From Priestia iocasae (lineage in GTDB: Bacteria; Bacillota; Bacilli; Bacillales; Bacillaceae_H): a stretch of DNA of 64,000 nucleotides. Location: assembly GCF_016909075.1 (NCBI RefSeq), contig NZ_JAFBFC010000001.1:682001-746000 (forward strand). The letters run 5' to 3'. The position numbers and the translations under genes are program-made. Positions 8,960-17,413 of the stretch are shown one piece after another; position 1 is the stretch's first letter, and every line of letters starts with the position of its first letter. The notes under the pieces were generated by a model. It made no database searches. It had not been told where the DNA came from and saw nothing but the letters and a program-made list of their open reading frames with translations.

Positions 8960-10165
8960 GTGAATGTAAGTATATTACCAACCAATCAAAGGATACAGGA
9001 AACTTCTGATACGAGTAAGTCAGGTGAATCAAATACATCTTTTGGTGATTTGTTTCAGTTGCTATCGTCCTTAAACAAAACGGACATGGAGATGCTTAAT
9101 GTCTTCAATCCAAAGCAAAAGCATCCTGAAGTGAATGAACTAATAGAATTGATTGAAAATCATCTGAACTTTAATAGCAATCTATCAATAGAAGAAACAA
9201 GCTTCCTTACAGAGGCTTCAGCAGAATTTAATTTAATAGAATTTGAAGAAAATGAGCGTGAATTACTACAAGCTTTAGAGGTCATGGAAATGATTATCAC
9301 TACAATTCCTCTCTTAGAAAAGAATATACAGCCTGTAAACGATCAAATAACCAAATTACAAAGTTTAGTACAAGGCTTACATGCAAATCGAGTAGTGTTA
9401 AGTAGTGAATTATCCAAAAGTGACATATCTTCTTTATTAGAAGCTGCTAAAAACATTTTAACGATATTTCAAAAAGAAGTAGCAAGCAAAGAAGGACAAA
9501 AAGAAATGATGAATGTCCCTTTATTATTTGGAGATAAAAAACAAGTTGAACCAAGCTTAGGAAACCCTTTATTTACGAGAAGTGAAATACCAAAAGGGCA
9601 ACAGGTAGCTTTACACCTACATTCTTTTTCAAATCGACAAGAGATCGAAGCACCTTCGTTTGTAAATGGTGAGATGGCAAAAACACAACAATTAGTCTTA
9701 CATTTAAATCAAACCTCAAACGAGACAGAGCTAGATTCAGCTCAACTAATGAAACAAATGCAACGACTGTTATCGAAAGCTTCTTTCATACAAAATGATC
9801 AACAATCACGATTGTTAATTAAGTTATTTCCAGAGCACTTAGGTTCATTGCAAATAGAATTAATTAAACAAGGCAATCAATTCACTGCTCGTATGGTTGC
9901 TTCAACAGCTCAAGCAAAAGAGCTATTAGATGGGCAAATTCAAGCATTAAAGCAAGCGTTTGTTAATCAGCAAATTCAAATTGATAAAATTGACATTCAA
10001 CAACAACCTCATCTGTTTGAACGAGCCATGATAAATGATGGAAAAGGACAAAGAGAGAATGAAAAGCAACCTTCTCACCAGCAGGAACCTGAAGAGGCAG
10101 AAGTGAAAGAAGAAGCTGAATTTAAGGATGCATTGGCGGATGTGCTAATAAATTACAACATTTAG
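8960..10165 (+). CDS. fliK: FliK, flagellar hook-length control protein
   Basis: FliK measures hook length and switches export specificity from hook to filament subunits. The conserved C-terminal hook-control domain is at about residues 270-345 (LLIKLFPEHLGSLQIELI, AKELLDGQIQALKQAF). The N-terminal ruler region is long, polar and poorly conserved. I chose GTG 8960 because GGAGGA (8947-8952) lies 7 bases upstream; ATG 8945 in the same frame has no ribosome site. Two imperfect copies of a 29-residue unit begin at 9581 and 9668 (see findings). About 401 residues. Confidence 0.92.
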   Translation: MNVSILPTNQRIQETSDTSKSGESNTSFGDLFQLLSSLNKTDMEMLNVFNPKQKHPEVNELIELIENHLNFNSNLSIEETSFLTEASAEFNLIEFEENERELLQALEVMEMIITTIPLLEKNIQPVNDQITKLQSLVQGLHANRVVLSSELSKSDISSLLEAAKNILTIFQKEVASKEGQKEMMNVPLLFGDKKQVEPSLGNPLFTRSEIPKGQQVALHLHSFSNRQEIEAPSFVNGEMAKTQQLVLHLNQTSNETELDSAQLMKQMQRLLSKASFIQNDQQSRLLIKLFPEHLGSLQIELIKQGNQFTARMVASTAQAKELLDGQIQALKQAFVNQQIQIDKIDIQQQPHLFERAMINDGKGQRENEKQPSHQQEPEEAEVKEEAEFKDALADVLINYNI

Positions 10166-10175
10166 GTGGGAGCAT

Positions 10176-10814
10176 ATGTCAAATACTATTGATTCTAATC
10201 TGTTTTTGAAAAACTACCAACAACCTGCTCGAAAGACTGGTACGGATGTGCTTGGTAAGGATGACTTTTTGAAGATTTTAATGACGCAATTGCAAAATCA
10301 AGATCCAATGAATCCGCTAGAAGATAAAGATTTCATTGCTCAGATGGCACAATTTTCAACACTTGAGCAAATGACAAATATGAGCCAGAATTTTGAAAAG
10401 ATGGCCAATCAACAAAGTCAGTCAGCGCTTATTCAATATCAACAGTTCGTTGGAAAAGCTGTTACATGGCATAAAGTAATTGAGGAAGAAGATGGCACTG
10501 TAAACGTACAAGAGGGTAAAGGAACGGTTACGTCTATTCACTACAAAGGAGATAATGTATCATTCAAGCTTATGGATGGAACAGAGCTTGAGCCTGCTAA
10601 TATTTCTAATGTATATGACTCATTTAGTGATCAGTATATGATTCAAGCAAGTGGTCTTATTAATAAAAAAGTAACATGGATTGATCATGAAGGTATTGAG
10701 CAAACAGCAGTTGTCAGCTCGGTCTTATTTAAAGATGGAGCAGCTACATTTAAGTTGAAAGATGAAAAGCAATCAACCATCACTTTGCAGCAAATCACTA
10801 AAATTAGTGAATAA
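10176..10814 (+). CDS. flgD: FlgD, flagellar hook capping/scaffold protein
   Basis: FlgD caps the growing hook and is shed afterwards. The conserved N-terminal part (about residues 20-75) contains GKDDFLKILMTQLQNQDPMNP and AQFSTLEQMTNM. The 212-residue protein is longer than the roughly 140 residues I recall for B. subtilis FlgD. The extra C-terminal part looks like two copies of a beta-rich unit, each starting VTW (codons near 10461 and 10671). AGGTGGGAG precedes the ATG. flgE follows after 28 bases. Confidence 0.94.
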   Translation: MSNTIDSNLFLKNYQQPARKTGTDVLGKDDFLKILMTQLQNQDPMNPLEDKDFIAQMAQFSTLEQMTNMSQNFEKMANQQSQSALIQYQQFVGKAVTWHKVIEEEDGTVNVQEGKGTVTSIHYKGDNVSFKLMDGTELEPANISNVYDSFSDQYMIQASGLINKKVTWIDHEGIEQTAVVSSVLFKDGAATFKLKDEKQSTITLQQITKISE

Positions 10815-10842
10815 TAAAACCTTGATATGAGGAGGAGCAATT

Positions 10843-11700
10843 ATGTTACGTTCAATGTACTCAGGAATTAGTGGAATGAAAAATTTTCAAACGAAGCTTG
10901 ATGTAATCGGTAATAATATCTCAAACGTAAACACCTACGGCTTTAAAAAAGGAAGAACCATTTTCAAGGATTTAGTGAGTCAGCAAATCGCAGGAGCAAG
11001 TGCTCCAGGAGCTAACATTGGAGGAACAAACCCAAAACAAATAGGCTTAGGCTCACAGCTTGCTGCGGTCGATACGATTCATACGACAGGAAGCTTACAA
11101 ACAACGGCAAGACCTCTTGATTTAGCCATTTCAGGAGATGGATTGTTTGTAGTCGGAACAGGTACAGGTACTCCAGCAACGGTAGAAGGGTACACGCGAG
11201 CAGGTAACTTCTATCTAGATCAACAAGGATATATGGTCAATGCAGATGGTTATTATGTACTAGGTGCAACCGGAACTGGAACACCAAGTGGCACTATAAC
11301 TGATACTGCGAATTCAACCAATGTAAGTCGAATTCAAATCCCAACTAATGCAAAAAGCTTTAGTATAGGGGCAGATGGAAAAGTTACCTTTATTAATAAT
11401 ACAGGAACGTTGCAAACAGCAGGAACGATTGCGATTGCGAAGTTTGCGAACAATGATGGACTTAGTAAAAGTGGTAACAATTTGTTCAAAAACACAACTA
11501 ACTCAGGAAATCCAGTGATGAATGCACCGAGCACTGGGGGAACAGGTACGATTGTTGCAGGAACGCTAGAGATGTCAAACGTTGATCTTTCAGAAGAGTT
11601 TACGGAAATGATTGTTGCTCAGCGTGGTTTTCAAGCAAATACGCGAATCATTACTACGTCTGATGAGATTTTACAGGAGTTAGTTAATCTAAAACGATAA
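10843..11700 (+). CDS. flgE: FlgE, flagellar hook protein (called flgG in older Bacillus annotation)
   Basis: This 285-residue axial protein is the hook subunit. The N-terminus MLRSMYSGISGMKNFQTKLD and NNISNVNTYGFKKGR carry the rod/hook signature. The C-terminus (FTEMIVAQRGFQANTRIITT) is the conserved coiled-coil partner. The middle holds a surface-exposed insertion rich in Gly and Thr, with GTGTP twice (codons near 11161 and 11275). Its position after fliK and flgD favours the hook over the distal rod. AGGAGG lies 7-8 bases before the ATG. Confidence 0.95.
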   Translation: MLRSMYSGISGMKNFQTKLDVIGNNISNVNTYGFKKGRTIFKDLVSQQIAGASAPGANIGGTNPKQIGLGSQLAAVDTIHTTGSLQTTARPLDLAISGDGLFVVGTGTGTPATVEGYTRAGNFYLDQQGYMVNADGYYVLGATGTGTPSGTITDTANSTNVSRIQIPTNAKSFSIGADGKVTFINNTGTLQTAGTIAIAKFANNDGLSKSGNNLFKNTTNSGNPVMNAPSTGGTGTIVAGTLEMSNVDLSEEFTEMIVAQRGFQANTRIITTSDEILQELVNLKR

Positions 11701-11711
11701 CTTAACAGATT

Positions 11712-11758
11712 AGGAGGGAGGAGATTCAGAGAGCTACTCTTTGAATCTCTGCTAACCT
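11712..11758 (+). promoter_or_regulatory. Hairpin-bridged ribosome-binding site of swrD
   Basis: AGGAGGGAG (11712-11720) lies 38 bases before the swrD ATG. Between them is a 13-bp stem (11721-11733 with 11737-11749, one G-U pair, loop CTA). If the stem folds, the Shine-Dalgarno sequence and the ATG come to about 9 bases apart. No other ribosome site lies near the ATG, and an in-frame TAA sits at 11753. No T run follows, so it is not a normal terminator. Confidence 0.6.
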
Positions 11759-11968
11759 ATGGTAATTTTAACAAGATTAAATGGAAAAACGTTTACCTTA
11801 AATGCACTATACATAGAGCAAGTTGAAGCTTTTCCTGATACTACAATTACACTAACGAATGGTAAGAAGCTCGTTGTAAAAGAAACGATTAGTGAGGTTG
11901 AGAAACACGTTGTAGCCTTTTACCGTAAAATTAATGTGTTAGGTTTACAGCAAGATATGGAGGTATAG
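11759..11968 (+). CDS. swrD: SwrD (YlzI/FlbD family), small motility power protein
   Basis: This 69-residue FlbD-family protein has the conserved [20 protein letters not shown]-terminus and [10 protein letters not shown] core. In B. subtilis SwrD is needed for full flagellar torque and swarming. The start is fixed: an in-frame stop is at 11753, and family members begin with this M-[VI]-x-x-TRLNG pattern. Its ribosome site is unusual, because the purine-rich sequence is separated from the ATG by a hairpin. fliL follows after 4 bases. Confidence 0.93.
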   Translation: MVILTRLNGKTFTLNALYIEQVEAFPDTTITLTNGKKLVVKETISEVEKHVVAFYRKINVLGLQQDMEV

Positions 11969-11972
11969 CACA

Positions 11973-12401
11973 TTGTTTAAAAATAAGCTAGTAAATATGA
12001 TGTTTATTATCTTGCTAGTATTAACGTTAGTTGGTGCAGTTGCAGTCGTTGTTATTATGAAATCGAAAGATGAGCCAGTTCAGACAGAACCATCCATTGA
12101 TGAAGTACTTGAATCATCAGTCGATATTAATGATGTCACAACAAATTTAGTTAGTAATCATTTTGTGCGAATTTCGTTTAAAATTCAAACCAATAACAAA
12201 AAGGCTGCAGAAGAGTTACAAAAGCGTGAATTTCAAGCTAAAGATATTATTATCAAAGAGCTTTCTGATATGAAGGCAGAAGATTTTGAAGGAAAAGAAG
12301 GGCTAAAAAAGTTAGAAACAAACTTAAAAGCTCAACTTAATCAATTAATGCAAGAAGGAAAGGTTATTAAAATTTATACAACATCTAAAGTACTTCAGTA
12401 A
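11973..12401 (+). CDS. fliL: FliL, flagellar basal-body-associated protein
   Basis: This 142-residue membrane protein has a single N-terminal transmembrane helix (about residues 9-31, VNMMFIILLVLTLVGAVAVV). The extracytoplasmic domain ends with YTTSKVLQ. FliL surrounds and supports the MotAB stator units. The start is TTG at 11973, eight bases after GGAGGT (11959-11964). Position between swrD and fliM is standard. Confidence 0.94.
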   Translation: MFKNKLVNMMFIILLVLTLVGAVAVVVIMKSKDEPVQTEPSIDEVLESSVDINDVTTNLVSNHFVRISFKIQTNNKKAAEELQKREFQAKDIIIKELSDMKAEDFEGKEGLKKLETNLKAQLNQLMQEGKVIKIYTTSKVLQ

Positions 12402-12433
12402 AGCAAATGTGCTGGTTGTAGGAGGTGAAACAT

Positions 12434-13435
12434 TTGGCTGATGATGTTTTGTCACAGAATGAAATAGATGCGTTGCTATCAGCATTATCTACCGGAGAAA
12501 TGGATGCAGAGGAACTGAAGATTGAAGAAAATAAGAAACGTGTAAAAACGTATGATTTCAAGCGAGCGTTACGATTTTCAAAAGATCAAATTCGAAGCTT
12601 GACAAGGTTACATGAAAACTATGCACGCTTATTAACAACTTTATTCTCGGCAAAACTTCGCACGGTAGTTCAATTAAATGTTGCTTCTGTGGATCAAATT
12701 CCATATGAAGAATTTATTCGGTCTGTGCCTAAAATGACTTTGTTGAATGTCATCGAAGTTCCTCCACTTGAAGGAAGAGTGATCATGGAGGTAAATCCTA
12801 ATGTTGCGTATGCAATGCTAGATCGATTACTTGGTGGTAAGGGTGAAGGAATTAATAAGATTGAAAACTTAACAGAGATTGAAACGAAGCTGTTGCAAAA
12901 TATTTTTTATTATACGTTAGAAAGTATGCAAGAGGCCTGGAGTAGCCTTACGCAAATTGATCCTATACTCGCTGATTTTGAAGTGAATACACAGTTCTTA
13001 CAAATGATTGCTCCAAATGAAACAGTGGTTGTTATTTCTTTAAATACACAAATTGGTGAAGCAACAGGAATGATCAATATTTGTATACCACATGTTACGC
13101 TTGAACCAATTTTACCTAAGCTATCTGTTCATTATTGGATGCAGTCAACAAAAAAAGCACCAAATGAAAATGAGATAAAACAGTTAAAAAAACGAATTCA
13201 TGTTGCGGAAGTTCCAGTAATAGCTGAACTTGGTACGACGAATATTTCTATTCAAGATTTCTTAGCGCTAGATATTGGAGATGTTATTCGATTAGATCAA
13301 GAGATTAATGAACCTCTTATTGTAAAAGTAGGGGAGTTACCAAAGTTCTTGGCTCAGCCAGGAAAATCTAAAAAGAAACTAGCCGTGCAAATACTTGATG
13401 AATTCAAAAGGGGGGAACAGGACGATGAATGGTGA
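12434..13435 (+). CDS. fliM: FliM, flagellar motor switch protein
   Basis: FliM is the CheY-P-binding switch subunit of the C ring. The N-terminal peptide VLSQNEIDALLSALSTGEMD contains the EIDALL CheY-binding motif. A CheC-like middle domain and a C-terminal SpoA/FliN-like domain (about residues 250-325) follow. I start at TTG 12434, six bases after GGAGGTG (12421-12427). An upstream GTG at 12425 lies inside that ribosome site. From TTG the 333 residues match B. subtilis FliM in length. The 3' end overlaps fliY by 11 bases. Confidence 0.96.
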   Translation: MADDVLSQNEIDALLSALSTGEMDAEELKIEENKKRVKTYDFKRALRFSKDQIRSLTRLHENYARLLTTLFSAKLRTVVQLNVASVDQIPYEEFIRSVPKMTLLNVIEVPPLEGRVIMEVNPNVAYAMLDRLLGGKGEGINKIENLTEIETKLLQNIFYYTLESMQEAWSSLTQIDPILADFEVNTQFLQMIAPNETVVVISLNTQIGEATGMINICIPHVTLEPILPKLSVHYWMQSTKKAPNENEIKQLKKRIHVAEVPVIAELGTTNISIQDFLALDIGDVIRLDQEINEPLIVKVGELPKFLAQPGKSKKKLAVQILDEFKRGEQDDEW

Positions 13436-14621
13436 TATGTTGTCTCAAGAAGAGATTGATGCCCTATTAAAAGGGGCAAGTCTAGATGATGACCTTGATA
13501 ATCAGCAGCAAACAAAAAAGCTAGTCATTGATGATTATTTTTCAGAAATGGAAAAAGATACAATTGGTGAAATTGGGAACATTTCATTTGGAAGCTCAGC
13601 TACAGCACTTTCTTTGTTATTAAATCAAAAAGTCGATATTACAACACCAGATATTTCTGTTGTACAAAAAAGTGAATTAGAAGCAGAGTTTCCAAATCCA
13701 TATGTTGCAGTAGAAGTGCAATATACAGTCGGTATCTCCGGTACAAACTTACTTGTTATTAAACAAAGTGATGCTGCTATTATTGCTGACTTAATGCTTG
13801 GAGGTAATGGAATTAATCCTCCTGAGATGATGAATGAAATTCAATTAAGTGCTGTTCAAGAAGCAATGAATCAAATGATGGGGTCGGCAGCTACTTCAAT
13901 GTCAACAATCTTTAATAAAAAAGTAGATATCTCACCACCGAATCTAGATATCTTAGACATTATTCAATATGAAGGAACTGATTTACTACCGGATGACGAT
14001 ATACTCATCAAAGTGTCGTTTAAGTTAAAAGTTGGTGATTTAATCGACTCAAATATTATGCAATTACTATCACTACCATTTGCTCGTAGTTTAGTAAGTG
14101 AATTATTACCGAGTGATTCAAGTAATGGAGCGGATATATCTGAGCCAACTTACACATCACCACCTGTAAAAGAAGAAAGCATAGCTCAGTCTGAAATGCC
14201 AAAGGCTAACGAATCTGTTTCAATGGCCAAGTATGAAGAACCATCATATGCGCAATCAAAACCTCAGCAACCGGCTGCAAAGGCACCGAAACCTCAACCT
14301 GTTAATGTACAGCCTGCAGCCTTTTCGAGTTTTGACTCTGCAAACGTACCAGAGCCTGAAACACGTAATCTAGACATGTTACTTGATATACCATTACAAG
14401 TAACTGTTGAACTCGGTCGTACAAGACGAACAGTGAAAGATATTTTAGAGTTATCTTCTGGTTCTATTGTTGAATTAGATAAATTAGCGGGTGAACCTGT
14501 AGATATTTTAATTAACAATAAGCTTATTGCAAAAGGTGAAGTAGTGGTAATCGAAGAAAACTTTGGTGTGCGTGTAACAGATATTGTGAGTCAACGCGAC
14601 CGAATAAATAAATTAAGCTAA
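13425..14621 (+). CDS. fliY: FliY, switch protein and CheY-P phosphatase
   Basis: FliY replaces FliN in Bacillus and also dephosphorylates CheY-P. The order is an N-terminal LSQEEIDALL peptide, a CheC-like domain with two intact phosphatase sites (EIGNISFGS and EAMNQMMGS, each ExxN), and a Pro/Gln/Lys-rich linker (about 230-310). A C-terminal FliN/SpoA domain (about 315-395, TVELGRTRRTVKDILEL) ends the protein. I start at ATG 13425 behind AGGGGGGAA; the frame is open further upstream but without a better site. 398 residues. Confidence 0.96.
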   Translation: MNGDMLSQEEIDALLKGASLDDDLDNQQQTKKLVIDDYFSEMEKDTIGEIGNISFGSSATALSLLLNQKVDITTPDISVVQKSELEAEFPNPYVAVEVQYTVGISGTNLLVIKQSDAAIIADLMLGGNGINPPEMMNEIQLSAVQEAMNQMMGSAATSMSTIFNKKVDISPPNLDILDIIQYEGTDLLPDDDILIKVSFKLKVGDLIDSNIMQLLSLPFARSLVSELLPSDSSNGADISEPTYTSPPVKEESIAQSEMPKANESVSMAKYEEPSYAQSKPQQPAAKAPKPQPVNVQPAAFSSFDSANVPEPETRNLDMLLDIPLQVTVELGRTRRTVKDILELSSGSIVELDKLAGEPVDILINNKLIAKGEVVVIEENFGVRVTDIVSQRDRINKLS

Positions 14622-14644
14622 GGAATTATAGGGGGAAATTAATT

Positions 14645-15007
14645 ATGTCAAAAAGAATTTTAATCGTAGATGATGCAGCATTTATGCGTATGATGATCAA
14701 AGATATTTTATCTAAAAATGGATATGAAGTAGTAGCTGAAGCAGCCGATGGAGCGCAGGCTATTGAATTATACAAAGAACATAAGCCAGATTTAGTTACA
14801 ATGGATATTACAATGCCAGAAATGGATGGAATTACAGCATTAAAAGAAATCAAAAAGATTAATGGTGATGCAAAAGTTATTATGTGTTCAGCAATGGGAC
14901 AACAAGCAATGGTTATCGACGCAATCCAAGCTGGAGCAAAAGATTTTATTGTTAAACCATTTCAAGCTGATCGCGTGCTAGAAGCAATTTCAAAATCAAT
15001 CGGTTAA
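14645..15007 (+). CDS. cheY: CheY, chemotaxis response regulator
   Basis: This 120-residue single-domain receiver has the acidic pocket D9/D10 (LIVDDAAFMR), phosphoacceptor D54 (VTMDITMPEMDG), a Ser switch residue (MCSAMGQ) and the conserved Lys in IVKPF. CheY-P binds FliM/FliY; in Bacillus it promotes counter-clockwise rotation and smooth swimming. GGGGG precedes the ATG. It sits directly after its phosphatase gene, fliY. Confidence 0.97.
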   Translation: MSKRILIVDDAAFMRMMIKDILSKNGYEVVAEAADGAQAIELYKEHKPDLVTMDITMPEMDGITALKEIKKINGDAKVIMCSAMGQQAMVIDAIQAGAKDFIVKPFQADRVLEAISKSIG

Positions 15008-15045
15008 TCATGACTGAAGGAATAGAATAAGAGGGTGAGACTGCT

Positions 15046-15690
15046 TTGTTACAAAAAAGTCTATATGTTGTTCTTCTCATTTTTATGATTCTTGCTCCGT
15101 CTTTTTCCGTTTACGCGGAGCAAGGTCAGCCCTCTGTAACAGAGTGTATGGAGAATCCAACGAAATGCAAAGATACCAATGTTCCAAATGAAAATGGAGA
15201 GTCAGTAAAAAATGAGTCCACAACAATCTCAAGTTGGGATTTCTTAAAGATGATTTTTGCTTTTTTATTTGTCATAGCCTTGCTGTTTGTGCTGTTAAAG
15301 TTTTTAAATAAGCGGACTCACTTGCTACAGTCAAATAAAATTGTCCAAAATCTTGGTGGTGCAAATTTAGGTAGTAATAAATCTGTACAAGTTGTTAAAG
15401 TAGGAGATCAAGTATTCGTATTAGGTGTAGGGGAAAATGTTCAACTCTTGTCACAGCTTTCAGGTGATGAAAAAGAAACGATTATGCAAAAATATGAGCA
15501 ATCACAATCCAATCAAACTGAAATTCAAATGGCTCTTCCTCATATGATTGAAAAATGGAAAAGAAGAAAGCAGCCAATAAATGATAATACGAATTTTCAA
15601 CAACTTTTTAAAAAGGAAATGAATGAAATGGCTGTGGCACGTAAAAAAGCGCTACATGAGTTAGAAAGGGATAAGCAGCAACATGAATGA
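15046..15690 (+). CDS. fliO: FliO (FliZ in B. subtilis), flagellar export assembly membrane protein
   Basis: This 214-residue membrane protein has a cleavable-type signal sequence (about residues 1-25, LYVVLLIFMILAPSFSVYA). A second transmembrane helix follows at about 66-88 (FLKMIFAFLFVIALLFVLLK), then a FliO cytoplasmic beta domain (VQVVKVGDQVFVLGVGENVQ) and a basic tail. FliO helps assemble the FliPQR export gate. The start is TTG, with GAGGGTGAGA upstream. Its 3' end overlaps fliP by 8 bases. Confidence 0.92.
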   Translation: MLQKSLYVVLLIFMILAPSFSVYAEQGQPSVTECMENPTKCKDTNVPNENGESVKNESTTISSWDFLKMIFAFLFVIALLFVLLKFLNKRTHLLQSNKIVQNLGGANLGSNKSVQVVKVGDQVFVLGVGENVQLLSQLSGDEKETIMQKYEQSQSNQTEIQMALPHMIEKWKRRKQPINDNTNFQQLFKKEMNEMAVARKKALHELERDKQQHE

Positions 15691-16348
15691 AATGATTGAG
15701 ATTTTTAATACGAGTAATCCTGAAAATGTGTCCACCTCTATTAAATTATTACTCTTATTAACGGTTTTATCGCTTGCTCCCGGTATTTTGATTTTGATGA
15801 CGTGCTTTACAAGAATTGTCATTGTATTATCATTTGTTCGCACATCATTAGGGACACAGCAAATGCCACCTAATCAAGTCATCATTGGACTTGCATTGTT
15901 TTTAACGTTTTTTATTATGGCACCAACCTTTTCTGAAATAAATGAACAAGCGCTTCAACCATTATTTAATGAAGAAATTAGTTTAGAAGAAGCATACGGA
16001 CAAGCTGCTTTGCCAATTAAAGAGTTTATGAGTAACCATACTCGCCAAAAAGATTTATCACTATTTCTAGGTTACGCACAAATAGACAAGCCAAGCTCAA
16101 TAGAGGATATTCCTTTAACAGCTCTTGTTCCTGCTTTTGCAATAAGTGAAATTAAAACAGCATTTCAAATCGGTTTTATGATTTTTATTCCATTCTTAGT
16201 CATTGACATGATTGTGGCCAGTGTACTGATGTCGATGGGGATGATGATGCTCCCACCAGTCATGATTTCATTGCCTTTTAAGATATTATTGTTTGTATTA
16301 GTAGATGGATGGAATCTAGTCATTAAGTCGTTACTACTAAGTTTTTAA
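15683..16348 (+). CDS. fliP: FliP, flagellar type III export gate protein
   Basis: This 221-residue membrane protein is the main subunit of the export gate pore. It has the family signature region VLSFVRTSLGTQQMPPNQV, and a C-terminal hydrophobic block MIVASVLMSMGMMMLPPVM. Four transmembrane helices are expected. Length equals B. subtilis FliP. The start ATG 15683 lies within the end of fliO; ATG 15692 is an alternative. No homopolymer frameshift of the kind seen in some laboratory strains is present. Confidence 0.97.
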   Translation: MNEMIEIFNTSNPENVSTSIKLLLLLTVLSLAPGILILMTCFTRIVIVLSFVRTSLGTQQMPPNQVIIGLALFLTFFIMAPTFSEINEQALQPLFNEEISLEEAYGQAALPIKEFMSNHTRQKDLSLFLGYAQIDKPSSIEDIPLTALVPAFAISEIKTAFQIGFMIFIPFLVIDMIVASVLMSMGMMMLPPVMISLPFKILLFVLVDGWNLVIKSLLLSF

Positions 16349-16361
16349 TAGGTGAGGGATT

Positions 16362-16631
16362 ATGGATTCACAATTTATTATTTCGTTAGCGGAAAAAGGG
16401 ATTTATACAGTATTAATTGTTTGTGGGCCATTACTCTTATTGGCGCTTGTTGTGGGATTAGCTGTTAGTATTTTTCAAGCTACAACACAAATTCAAGAGC
16501 AAACGCTCGCTTTTATTCCTAAAATTGTAGCAGTACTAGTAGGGATTGTTTTCTTTGGACCATGGATGTTATCAAGAATGATGGCTTTTACGTATGAAAT
16601 TTTTGCAAACTTGCACAACTATGTGGGGTAG
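16362..16631 (+). CDS. fliQ: FliQ, flagellar type III export gate protein
   Basis: This 89-residue protein has two transmembrane helices (about residues 14-38 and 50-75). The conserved loop between them contains SIFQATTQIQEQTLAFIPK. FliQ wraps the FliP-FliR gate. The ATG follows a GGTGAGGG site, and fliR begins right at its stop codon. Confidence 0.96.
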   Translation: MDSQFIISLAEKGIYTVLIVCGPLLLLALVVGLAVSIFQATTQIQEQTLAFIPKIVAVLVGIVFFGPWMLSRMMAFTYEIFANLHNYVG

Positions 16632-16634
16632 ATG

Positions 16635-17411
16635 ATGGAACAATTGTTACTCGCTTATCCAACTTTTTTGCTAACGTTTGTTCGAATGACATCCTTTGTT
16701 TTAACCGTCCCTCTTTTTTCTTATCGCACAATACCTGCAACACATAAAATCGGTTTAGCTGCTGCGTTATCAATTTTAGCGGTGTCAACGTTTGAAACGC
16801 CTAACCTTGTTTTAGATGGATCATTCGTATTGTTAGTACTAAAAGAATGTATGGTTGGACTTATGATTGGACTAACTGCGTACATGATTATTATGGCTAT
16901 TCAGGTAGCAGGTGGATTAATTGACTTTCAAATGGGATTTGCAATAGCAAATGTTATTGATCCTCAAACAGGAGCGCAAAGTCCATTGCTAGGACAGTAT
17001 TTATATGTGATTGCACTTTTGGTTTTATTAGCAACGAACGGTCATCATCTGTTAATAGAAGGAATCTATTATAGTTATCAAGTAGTGGCCATTAATGAAT
17101 TGTTTTTTCCTGTTGGAAGTGAAGCGTTTGTTAAGCAGGCAATCAAAACGTTTGCAACCATGTTTTTAATTGCCGTACAAATGTCATTGCCTATTGTTGG
17201 CTCTTTATTACTTGTAGATGTAGCGTTAGGAATTGTAGCAAGAACGGTGCCTCAGTTAAATATTTTTGTTGTAGGTTTTCCGCTTAAGATTTTAGTGACA
17301 TTTGCACTGTTAATTGTTGTAATGGCAAGCTTCATTTATGTGATGCAAGGAATTTTCGAGGAAATGTTAGAAGCAATGCGCAATATCATTGCAATTTTAG
17401 GAGGAATGTAG
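16635..17411 (+). CDS. fliR: FliR, flagellar type III export gate protein
   Basis: This roughly 258-residue protein has six predicted transmembrane helices. The conserved segment GGLIDFQMGFAIANVIDPQ lies near residues 94-112. FliR completes the FliPQR gate and nucleates it. Two ATGs in tandem (16632, 16635) follow the fliQ stop; GTGGGG at 16623-16628 is better spaced for the second, which I use. The stop overlaps a GTG that could also start flhB. Confidence 0.96.
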   Translation: MEQLLLAYPTFLLTFVRMTSFVLTVPLFSYRTIPATHKIGLAAALSILAVSTFETPNLVLDGSFVLLVLKECMVGLMIGLTAYMIIMAIQVAGGLIDFQMGFAIANVIDPQTGAQSPLLGQYLYVIALLVLLATNGHHLLIEGIYYSYQVVAINELFFPVGSEAFVKQAIKTFATMFLIAVQMSLPIVGSLLLVDVALGIVARTVPQLNIFVVGFPLKILVTFALLIVVMASFIYVMQGIFEEMLEAMRNIIAILGGM

Positions 17412-17413
17412 TG

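Noticed and set aside
12425-12433. FliM start at GTG 12425
   Set aside because: The codon lies inside the GGAGGTG ribosome site of TTG 12434, and the family N-terminus begins at the latter.
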